NCBI GenBank assembly: GCA_041663585.1
Contig: JBAYMN010000003.1
Location: 1-64,000 of the forward strand
From: JALOBO01 sp023228225
GTDB taxonomy: Bacteria; Bacillota; Clostridia; Christensenellales; UBA1242
Direction: 5' to 3'
DNA: 64,000 nucleotides
Of the stretch, positions 1 through 6,784 are shown piece after piece. The first letter of the stretch is position 1; each line of letters starts with the position of its first letter. Made by a program: the position numbers and the translations under genes. Under the pieces are notes generated by a model, which was not told the DNA's origin, did not search any database, and saw nothing but the letters and a program-made list of their open reading frames with translations.

Positions 1-578
1 AAATAATTTTCAGTAGTAAATATTTTATTAACATATTTTGGATACACATTGACTTTTAATCTATTGTTTTGATCTCTAGCAATATTCATACAATTTAATT
101 CCGGGACATCTTTTAAAATATCGACTATTGATTCAATATCTGTGTATAAAGATTTGGGAAAGCGTATTGTTGAAGACGTTTTTCTATTTTTATTTATCAC
201 TATAGTTTCATTGTCTTTAGAATTAACATCTGATATTTTAACTGTAATTTTTAAATTATTCTTTAGTTCATATTCAAAAATATATTTTTTTAGAAATTTA
301 TTTATATTAAAATCTTGTTTTTTATAGGTAAATAGTAGTTTATAGCCAAAAACATTTTTTTGATAAATACATGCACCGCACTCTGTAACAATTGGACCAT
401 TTAATCCATAATCCTTGAAAATCTTTTTCACACTATGATCAAGTGGCCTACAAGTACATATTCCTATTGTAAAATCATTCTTTCCCATTTGGCTAATTAT
501 TTTTTTTATGCTATCATAATTTTCTGGATATTTTTCTTGATTAATTAATGTACCATCAATATCAAATAAGATAAGCAC
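1..578 (-). CDS. HAD-superfamily phosphatase, 3' end cut by the window edge
   Basis: About 192 codons are visible and read open to base 1. The N-terminus has the HAD nucleophile motif as LILFDIDGTLI. A segment IVTECGACIY about 55 residues later is typical of Cof-like HAD phosphatases (compare xENGAxIY). The substrate cannot be told. The start is a GTG at 578, preceded by GGGAGGGA lying inside the last codons of the glycosyltransferase gene, which ends only 5 bases upstream, so the two are co-transcribed. That pairing suggests a role in glycan or sugar-phosphate metabolism, which is inference. The C-terminal motif IV is outside the window. Confidence 0.8.
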   Translation of the reverse strand, partial: MLILFDIDGTLINQEKYPENYDSIKKIISQMGKNDFTIGICTCRPLDHSVKKIFKDYGLNGPIVTECGACIYQKNVFGYKLLFTYKKQDFNINKFLKKYIFEYELKNNLKITVKISDVNSKDNETIVINKNRKTSSTIRFPKSLYTDIESIVDILKDVPELNCMNIARDQNNRLKVNVYPKYVNKIFTTENY

Positions 579-583
579 TTCAA

Positions 584-2083
584 TTATCCCTCCCACTTTT
601 CATCTAGCATACGATTATAGAGTTCAAAATTCTTCGCAGCTTCTTTTGCTTTTTGCTCCATACTTCCACTACGAGGTGGATGATTAATATGGAAAACACA
701 TGAAGATAGAATAGGAATAACAAAACAGCCATTTGAAATTAGAGAAGAAGCAAAATAGGAATCTTCCATTCCCCAACCAGTAAATCGAGTTGAAAATAAT
801 GGATACTTTGTTATTAGTTCTCGATTGATAGCCATGTTATGACCAGTGACAACGGTAGATAAATCGTATATCCCAATTTTTGAACCAAAACTAAGTTCCT
901 TAAAATAATCTGTATCATCTAAAACTGAGATTTTTTCATCTTTAAAAGCTTTATCCCAGCCAATATGATACTCCTTACTTTTAGTGATAACTCTACTATC
1001 ATCAAAATTTAAACAACCTTCAATTCCTTTCAGTAAATTTGCTTCAATGGTTAATTCAGAATTAGTATCAATATTCTTTCTCATTGCTACAAATATTGCA
1101 TTAGGTACAATTTGCAATCTCATATCAATATCATAAATATAGTTCTTACTTAAAATAATATCAGAATCCATAAACAGCAATAAACTGTGTTTGGCAATAG
1201 AAAGACCTGCATTTCTTGCATTAGAGATTCCCATATTTTTGTCAAAGGAAATTACATTGATTTCATACTCTAATTTGTTTCTTATTGAATTTATATCTTC
1301 TAAAACATTTCTATTAGATCCATCATCAACAACTACAACCTGTATTTTTGATTTATCTTCTTTAGAAAGGCTTTGTCCCTGTATTGAAAGTAGAGTAGGT
1401 ATACTATTTTGATTAAACGCCGGAATAATTATACTAATGCTTTCAAACTTATTAGTATATGTAAGGGTAGACTTAAACGATAGCAAGTCATTCTTTGATA
1501 TTAATTTATAGTAGGGTTCAATGTGAGAATAATCATTTGATAAATTAGAAAGCCTCAACCTAATTGAAGAGCTAGATGAACGAATATCTAAACCTGTTTT
1601 AACCGAATATTTTTTAATTTTCGAATTAAGATTGCCTATCTCATCAAAAAGGGGTTCCGTTTTAATGGTGCATACTGTTGTATGATTGTTGATGTTATCA
1701 TAAACTTTTAAATTAAATTTTTGTTTTATTTGTTCAAGAAGGTTGTCATTATCCACAGATAAGATATTGCCATGAAATGTGTTAAATAATAAATTAATAT
1801 ATGGGAATTTTAAGAGTACAATATCATTAATAATATACCCTTTTGAATTTTGTGATTGAATATGTTCGAAAAAATGCTTTAAATTTTTATTTTTAATAAC
1901 CACTTGTTTAGATTGAGCAGAACCCTTGAAAAAGACTCTGTTATCCAAAACTTCAATCTGTACACTGTCATCCCCAGAATATATATTTAATCGTTTATGA
2001 ATGCTTGGCAAGCCTATTTCTTTTATTAAATAGTCCACCATTTCATTTAAAATATCCTCACTCTCTAAAATCAAATATTTCAT
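584..2083 (-). CDS. GT2-family glycosyltransferase with extra N-terminal domain
   Basis: The protein has 499 residues. Residues about 1-210 match nothing I recognise. Residues about 215-460 are a GT-A fold: SISIIIPAFN opens it, VVVVDDGSN follows, FMDSDI gives the DxD metal site near 312, and GWGMED near 440 is the acceptor-side motif of the GT7C-type C-terminal region seen in polysaccharide-making GT2 enzymes. It probably transfers a sugar from a nucleotide donor to a surface glycan. The DNA is AT-rich with no Shine-Dalgarno before the ATG, and a promoter sits so close that the mRNA may be nearly leaderless. The gene shares a transcript with the downstream HAD phosphatase. The sugar and acceptor are unknown. 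Confidence 0.85.
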   Translation of the reverse strand: MKYLILESEDILNEMVDYLIKEIGLPSIHKRLNIYSGDDSVQIEVLDNRVFFKGSAQSKQVVIKNKNLKHFFEHIQSQNSKGYIINDIVLLKFPYINLLFNTFHGNILSVDNDNLLEQIKQKFNLKVYDNINNHTTVCTIKTEPLFDEIGNLNSKIKKYSVKTGLDIRSSSSSIRLRLSNLSNDYSHIEPYYKLISKNDLLSFKSTLTYTNKFESISIIIPAFNQNSIPTLLSIQGQSLSKEDKSKIQVVVVDDGSNRNVLEDINSIRNKLEYEINVISFDKNMGISNARNAGLSIAKHSLLLFMDSDIILSKNYIYDIDMRLQIVPNAIFVAMRKNIDTNSELTIEANLLKGIEGCLNFDDSRVITKSKEYHIGWDKAFKDEKISVLDDTDYFKELSFGSKIGIYDLSTVVTGHNMAINRELITKYPLFSTRFTGWGMEDSYFASSLISNGCFVIPILSSCVFHINHPPRSGSMEQKAKEAAKNFELYNRMLDEKWEG

Positions 2084-2092
2084 ATATTATAT

Positions 2093-2121
2093 ATAATATA
2101 TGATATGTACTGTATTGTCAA
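2093..2121 (-). promoter_or_regulatory. Sigma-A promoter of the glycosyltransferase gene
   Basis: On the minus strand TTGACA (2121-2116) is followed by a 17-base spacer and TATTAT (2098-2093). Transcription would begin near 2086, only about three bases before the ATG at 2083. This implies a leaderless or very short leader mRNA, in line with the absent Shine-Dalgarno. Confidence 0.6.
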
Positions 2122-2169
2122 GTAATTAGTGTGCAAACCTTCTTTACCGAGAGCTAACAAATTATATTT

Positions 2170-3195
2170 TTATTTTATTTCCAAAAACATAGAGCCAAAT
2201 GTATAATCATTTTTAAATTTTACTTTAAAAAATTCAATTGGTTTAAAGTTTCCTTTTCTAATTGATCTTATTTTATACTTAATAAAAAACTTTTTATGAA
2301 AAAAACCATGAACTAAATAGTTTTTTTCGTTATCGTAAAATACTTCGTTACCCATAATCTTTAATTGCTGGGAACATCCAAATTGTTCTTTTACATCAGT
2401 TGGATTGTTTATATTAACAAACCTTGAAGGATTCCTATAATCAAATGTTAGCGCAATTTTTCCATCTTGTTTTAATATTTTGTGTAGATTTCTAATTATT
2501 CTTTTTCGCTTCTCAAGTTCTATATGTTCAAATACACAAATTGAAGTAATAACATTAAATTTGTCATTACAACTATTAACGAAATCTTCCGCATCACAGT
2601 TTATCGCTTTATAGTTTAAATTTAATTTTTTTGCTACTCGGTTAGCTTCTTCAACCAAAACTGGATTTTTATCAATAGTAATTACATTCACACCTTTAGA
2701 TTCTAAATAGAAAGAAAATAAAGAACAAGCGCCTCCAATGTCTAATACAGTATCTCCTTTTTTAAATTCTATAGTATTTATTACCGTATAAATTTCCCAA
2801 ATTAAAAACGAAGGATATTTTATGTCATATATTTTTGGTAAAATATTTTTATAAGCATAACCCCTATTTAACTTTTCCAGCTTGTCATAAAATTTGATTT
2901 TTTCAAAATTTCCATACCATGAGCTAATATTACAATTATTTTTTGAAAATTCATCTTCAAGATTCATTATTTCTTGTAGTAAACTATTTAATTTATCTTT
3001 GTCAAAATTTTCAAGATCCATTGATTTATTTATAATTTCATTCATTTTAAACATCCTTTTTTCAATATGACTAAAAGCACTTTTTTTAACAAAAAAACGA
3101 CATTTGTAAGAGTCTCTAATAAACTTTATGTTCAAAAACTTCAATTCGAATGTCATTATCTCATAATAATATTTGTTTATTAAAGTATTAAACAT
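2170..3195 (-). CDS. Class I SAM-dependent methyltransferase
   Basis: The 341-residue protein has a Rossmann-type methyltransferase domain from about residue 145. Motif I is VLDIGGACSLF near 149, the acidic loop is TIDKNP near 176, and ICVFEHIE near 219 fits motif IV of Methyltransf_11/25 families. The first 140 residues are lysine-rich, with no recognised domain, and may set the substrate. No Shine-Dalgarno precedes the ATG. Its neighbours are glycosyltransferase and heptose genes, so methylation of a sugar or glycan is a reasonable guess, but the sequence does not show the substrate. An 86-base gap with its own promoter separates it from the glycosyltransferase. Confidence 0.8.
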   Translation of the reverse strand: MFNTLINKYYYEIMTFELKFLNIKFIRDSYKCRFFVKKSAFSHIEKRMFKMNEIINKSMDLENFDKDKLNSLLQEIMNLEDEFSKNNCNISSWYGNFEKIKFYDKLEKLNRGYAYKNILPKIYDIKYPSFLIWEIYTVINTIEFKKGDTVLDIGGACSLFSFYLESKGVNVITIDKNPVLVEEANRVAKKLNLNYKAINCDAEDFVNSCNDKFNVITSICVFEHIELEKRKRIIRNLHKILKQDGKIALTFDYRNPSRFVNINNPTDVKEQFGCSQQLKIMGNEVFYDNEKNYLVHGFFHKKFFIKYKIRSIRKGNFKPIEFFKVKFKNDYTFGSMFLEIK

Positions 3196-3246
3196 AATTG
3201 TTTTTTTAAAAAATATATCATATTGTTTAGTTTATTTTATAACCAT

Positions 3247-3275
3247 ATGATATAATATATAGAATTTATTGTCAA
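3247..3275 (-). promoter_or_regulatory. Sigma-A promoter of the methyltransferase gene
   Basis: The minus strand shows TTGACA (3275-3270), a 17-base spacer and TATCAT (3252-3247), about 50 bases before the ATG at 3195. The first nine bases (TTGACAATA) equal those of the glycosyltransferase promoter at 2121. Confidence 0.55.
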
Positions 3276-3583
3276 TTAAAAAATAGATTCGCATAAGTTT
3301 GGTGATAGCTATTATTAAGGCTTATATAAACGCTACTCATAATACAGAATTAATTCTAATTGAAAAAAATATAAGCGTGTTGAAATATAAAATTCTTATT
3401 TTTATCAATTAATTATAATATGCAATTATAGGAGTATTTCTTATTAATTTAATACAAATATAGAATTTGCATGCTACAATAATATGATAAAGTTAAAATT
3501 TAAGGCAGCTAAAAGTAAAGTTTATAATAATTTTGGAAGAACATTCAGACTTGCTTTAGTATAATTAAAATAACGGAGGAAAA
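3276..3583. other. AT-rich gap between divergent transcripts
   Basis: Together with the promoter before it, this makes a 388-base gap between the methyltransferase and hddA. It must hold the hddA promoter. A TATAAT lies at 3560-3565 but has no good -35 at 17 bases. GGAGGA at 3575-3580 is the hddA ribosome site. A 26-codon ORF at 3484-3564 has no ribosome site and is not called. I see nothing else. Confidence 0.5.
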
Positions 3584-4642
3584 ATGATCATAAGGAGCAG
3601 AGCACCTCTTCGGATTGGGTTTGCCGGCGGTGGAACAGACTTGCCGTCGTACAGTAATCAATTTGGCGGAACAGTATTTAATGCAACAATAGGAATGTAT
3701 GCCTATTGTACAATTATTCCAACTGACGATAATAGAATTAAGATTTATGCCTATGACAACGAAAATGATTTAGATACAGAAAGTGTACCTTACCTAAGAA
3801 TAGATAATGATTATACACTTATCTTGCACAAAGGTATTTATAATAGAATTGTAAAAGACTATAATAATGGTAAGCCTTTGTCTTTTGTTATGAGTACTAG
3901 TAATGATGCTCCAATAGGTTCGGGACTTGGGACTTCATCAACTATGGTTGTCGCTATTTTGGAATGTTATAATAGATGGTTAGGGCTTGGGTTAAACGAC
4001 TACCAAAAAGCCAAGCTTGCATATGAAATTGAAAGAGAAGATTTACAATTAGCAGGTGGAAAACAAGATCACTATGCTGCAGTGTTTGGCGGGTTTAATC
4101 TTATGGAGTTTAAAACCGACGGCTCTGTTATTGTTAATTCTCTAAGGTTAGACAAAAGCAGAGTTAATGAACTTGAGTGCTCAATTTTATTATACTATTG
4201 TGGAACAAGTAGAAAATCTGCAGATATTCAAAAAAAACTAGCAAACAATATAATTAAAGATCAAGTAACCAATACTTCAGATAAAACATTAATCACAATA
4301 AATGCAATGAAAAACCTGAAACAATTTGCGTATGATATGAAAGATTATGTGCTTGTTGGTGATTTTGAAGGATTTTCAAATTGCCTAAAAGAAGGTTGGG
4401 AAAATAAGAAAAAAACTTCTAGCATAGTGTCAAATAATGAATTAGAGGAAATAATAAATTATGCTTTGGAGAATGGTGCGGAATCTGTAAAGGTTTCTGG
4501 TGCTGGTGGTGGTGGCTTTTTGATTCTCTATTGTAAACCTATTAATAGACAAAAATTAATTTATGCTATGGAAAAATTATCGGGTAAAATTTATACTGCT
4601 AAATTTTCTAAAACTGGTGTAGAAAGCTGGGTTATTAATTAA
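3584..4642 (+). CDS. hddA: D-glycero-alpha-D-manno-heptose 7-phosphate kinase (GHMP kinase)
   Basis: The 352-residue protein begins MIIRSRAPLRIGFAGGGTDL, the characteristic opening of the HddA/WcbL heptose kinases. The GHMP ATP loop is PIGSGLGTSSTM near residue 110, and the C-terminal GHMP motif is KVSGAGGGGFL near 300. It phosphorylates D-glycero-D-manno-heptose 7-phosphate at C1 to the 1,7-bisphosphate, the second step of the GDP-heptose route. GGAGGA is four bases before the ATG. The next gene follows after nine bases, and the phosphatase/guanylyltransferase and isomerase complete the path. A fucokinase-like role is the alternative, but the gene context makes heptose much more likely. Confidence 0.9.
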   Translation: MIIRSRAPLRIGFAGGGTDLPSYSNQFGGTVFNATIGMYAYCTIIPTDDNRIKIYAYDNENDLDTESVPYLRIDNDYTLILHKGIYNRIVKDYNNGKPLSFVMSTSNDAPIGSGLGTSSTMVVAILECYNRWLGLGLNDYQKAKLAYEIEREDLQLAGGKQDHYAAVFGGFNLMEFKTDGSVIVNSLRLDKSRVNELECSILLYYCGTSRKSADIQKKLANNIIKDQVTNTSDKTLITINAMKNLKQFAYDMKDYVLVGDFEGFSNCLKEGWENKKKTSSIVSNNELEEIINYALENGAESVKVSGAGGGGFLILYCKPINRQKLIYAMEKLSGKIYTAKFSKTGVESWVIN

Positions 4643-4651
4643 AGGAGACTT

Positions 4652-5962
4652 ATGAAAGCATTAATAATGGCTGGCGGAAAAGGCACAAGGTTAATAGAAA
4701 TAACCAAAAACTTACTGCCAAAACCAATGGTTCAACTGAATAAAAAAACATTGCTAGAGTATGCAATAGAAAATTTAATGGATTATGGTATTGATGAAAT
4801 CTTTATTTCAATTGGGTATATGCATGAGATAATAGAAAACTATTTTAAAAATAAAGATTATGGAATAAAGATAACATTTATAGTTGAAAATGAAACTCTT
4901 GGTTCAGGTGGAGCACTTTATTATTTAAAGAATAAAATTGATGGTAATTTTATTGTCTGTATGGGTGATGCCCTTTTTAACATAAACATTGATAAAATGC
5001 TAAAATTTCACGAATCGAATAATTCCTTAGCAACTATGTTAACTCATCCCAATTCTCATCCCTATGATAGTGATTTGATTATTAGTAATAATAACTACAA
5101 AGTTTTAAGAATAGATAATAAAAATAACTCACGCACATTTTATTATAAAAACAATGTTAATGCTGGATTTTTTATAATCAATTCAAAAGCACTTAATTAC
5201 TTTGACAAATTAAAAAAGGTTTCAATGGAAGGCGATTTTATAAACAGTCTTTTATATAATGGAGAAAATGTGTTTGCATATAAATCCACAGAATACATTA
5301 AAGACTTAGGCACTCCAGAAAGATATTATCAAGCGCTTGACGACATTAAGTACAATTTGCCTAAAAAAAGGAATTTGAAAAATAAACAAAAAGCAATTTT
5401 TTTAGATAGAGATGGCACATTAAATGTATATAAAGGGTTCTTGAAAGATAAGAAAGATTTAGAATTAATTGATGGCGTTATTGATGCCATAAGGCTTATA
5501 AATCAAAGCGAGTATTTGGCGATTATTGTCTCCAATCAACCTGTTATTGCTAGAGGTGAATGCACTTTTGAAGAGCAGGAAGAAATTTTTAGTAAACTAG
5601 AAACGTTATTGGGTGAAAGTGGTGTGTACATAGACGGATTCTATTATTGTCCCCATCACCCGCATAACGGTTATGACAGAGAAGTAAAGGTTCTTAAATG
5701 TGATTGTGAATGTAGAAAACCTAAAATTGGAATGCTAATGAAAGCAGTTGAAGATTTTAATTTAGATCTTGACAAATGTGTAATTATTGGAGATACTGAT
5801 GTTGATATTAAAACCGGTAAAAATGCAAATATACAGACATTTAGGGTGTTATCTGGAAAATGTGAAGAATCAAAAGAAAAAGAGGATTACAAATTTAACA
5901 ATCTCTATGATGCAATTAAATTTATTTTAGAAAGGGGGACTTATGAAAACTACAACAAGTGA
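4652..5962 (+). CDS. hddC-gmhB: Fused heptose-1-phosphate guanylyltransferase and heptose-bisphosphate phosphatase
   Basis: Two enzymes are joined in 436 residues. Residues 1 to about 235 are a nucleotidyltransferase: MAGGKGTRL is the nucleotide loop, LPKPM carries the conserved Lys, and MGDALF holds the metal-binding Asp. This matches HddC, which makes GDP-D-glycero-D-manno-heptose. Residues about 245-430 are a HAD-IIIA phosphatase of the GmhB type: FLDRDGTLN nucleophile, SNQP motif II, IIGDTDVDI motif IV, and the zinc site CPHHPH with CDCECRKP. GmhB removes the C7 phosphate before guanylylation, so the fusion joins consecutive steps. Four bases follow its AAAGGAG to the ATG. The last 20 bases overlap gmhA. 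Confidence 0.88.
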   Translation: MKALIMAGGKGTRLIEITKNLLPKPMVQLNKKTLLEYAIENLMDYGIDEIFISIGYMHEIIENYFKNKDYGIKITFIVENETLGSGGALYYLKNKIDGNFIVCMGDALFNINIDKMLKFHESNNSLATMLTHPNSHPYDSDLIISNNNYKVLRIDNKNNSRTFYYKNNVNAGFFIINSKALNYFDKLKKVSMEGDFINSLLYNGENVFAYKSTEYIKDLGTPERYYQALDDIKYNLPKKRNLKNKQKAIFLDRDGTLNVYKGFLKDKKDLELIDGVIDAIRLINQSEYLAIIVSNQPVIARGECTFEEQEEIFSKLETLLGESGVYIDGFYYCPHHPHNGYDREVKVLKCDCECRKPKIGMLMKAVEDFNLDLDKCVIIGDTDVDIKTGKNANIQTFRVLSGKCEESKEKEDYKFNNLYDAIKFILERGTYENYNK

Positions 5963-6587
5963 AATAATTGAAAAATTTATTGAAAGAATACCGCAATTAG
6001 ATTATTTAAAAGAGAAGATTATTAACGTAGTTAATGAAATATGTTTACTAAAAACAAATTCTAATAAAATAATGCTTTGTGGGAATGGTGGAAGTGCTGC
6101 CGATTGTGAACATATGGCGGGAGAATTGAACAAAAGTTTTATGTTAAAAAGACGTATTACTGATGATCTTTTTCAAAAACTATTAAGATTGTTTCCAAAT
6201 GATTCAGAAAAATTTGTCAATAATTTACAACAATCTATCCCTTGCATTCCTTTTACCTCCTTCATTTCAACGAATACTGCATATATTAATGACTGTGACC
6301 CTGATTTGTTGTTTGCCCAACTTTTGTACTCACTTGGACAAAAGAACGATATTTTAATATGCTTTACCACATCGGGAAATAGCAAAAATGTCCTTTATTC
6401 TGCAAAACTTGCAAAGGTTCTTGGAATTAAAATCATTTCGTTTACAGGAGAAAATGGAGGGAAAATTAAAACACTTTCTGATATTAATTTAAATGTTCCA
6501 TCTGAATGTGTATATCTTATTCAAGAATTGCATATACCTTTATACCATTTAATTTGTTTGGCAGTTGAAAATGAATTGTTTAGCTAA
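5943..6587 (+). CDS. gmhA: Sedoheptulose-7-phosphate isomerase
   Basis: This 214-residue SIS-domain protein converts sedoheptulose 7-phosphate to D-glycero-D-manno-heptose 7-phosphate, the first step of the heptose route. CGNGGSAADCEHMAGE carries the phosphate loop and the metal-binding His and Glu. FTTSGNSKNV is the second SIS loop and IQELHIPLYH holds the C-terminal metal ligands. It is somewhat longer than usual (about 190-200), with extra sequence around residues 70-100. AAAGGGGGA gives a strong ribosome site inside the upstream gene, so the 20-base overlap implies translational coupling. Confidence 0.9.
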   Translation: MKTTTSEIIEKFIERIPQLDYLKEKIINVVNEICLLKTNSNKIMLCGNGGSAADCEHMAGELNKSFMLKRRITDDLFQKLLRLFPNDSEKFVNNLQQSIPCIPFTSFISTNTAYINDCDPDLLFAQLLYSLGQKNDILICFTTSGNSKNVLYSAKLAKVLGIKIISFTGENGGKIKTLSDINLNVPSECVYLIQELHIPLYHLICLAVENELFS

Positions 6588-6670
6588 TAAAAACACCACT
6601 TTACTGGTGTATTGTGAACGCTGTGTGGTTAATTTCATTTATTAGTGTTTTTACTTCTGTTTCCAAACTT

Positions 6671-6722
6671 CTTAAAATCCCTCGAGGGCAACTTCATGCC
6701 GGTTCGAGTCCGGCCCTCGCCA
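6671..6722 (+). mobile_element. 3' half of tRNA-Leu(UAA), probable integration (att) site
   Basis: The segment reads as the 3' part of a class II tRNA. It has anticodon loop CTTAAAA (anticodon TAA), 3' anticodon stem TCCC, and a variable arm with stem GAGG, loop GCAA, stem CTTC. The T-arm is GCCGG TTCGAGT CCGGC. The acceptor 3' strand CCTCGCC and discriminator A follow, with no CCA encoded. Nothing upstream pairs with it: no GGCGAGG acceptor, no D-arm, and no 5' anticodon stem. Tyrosine integrases often recombine in the anticodon loop and leave such 3' halves at the far end of an island. The intact tRNA and the integrase would be outside the window. Confidence 0.75.
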
Positions 6723-6751
6723 TGTAAAATTAATTTACAACTAATTTTACA
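6723..6751. repeat. 10-bp inverted repeat next to the tRNA fragment
   Basis: TGTAAAATTA (6723-6732) and TAATTTTACA (6742-6751) are exact inverses around a 9-base loop, directly after the tRNA discriminator base. It could be an integrase arm or core site, or a weak terminator for the ATPase gene that ends at 6785. There is no clear T-run on the minus strand. Confidence 0.45.
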
Positions 6752-6784
6752 CACTTTTATAACTAATTTAATAATAAACTTTGT

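Noticed and set aside
3484..3564. A 26-codon ORF before hddA
   Set aside because: It has no ribosome site and no recognisable similarity; the hddA ribosome site lies after it.
6590..6722. A complete tRNA-Leu gene
   Set aside because: The 3' half is clear, but no acceptor 5' strand (GGCGAGG), D-arm or 5' anticodon stem lies upstream, so only a fragment is called.
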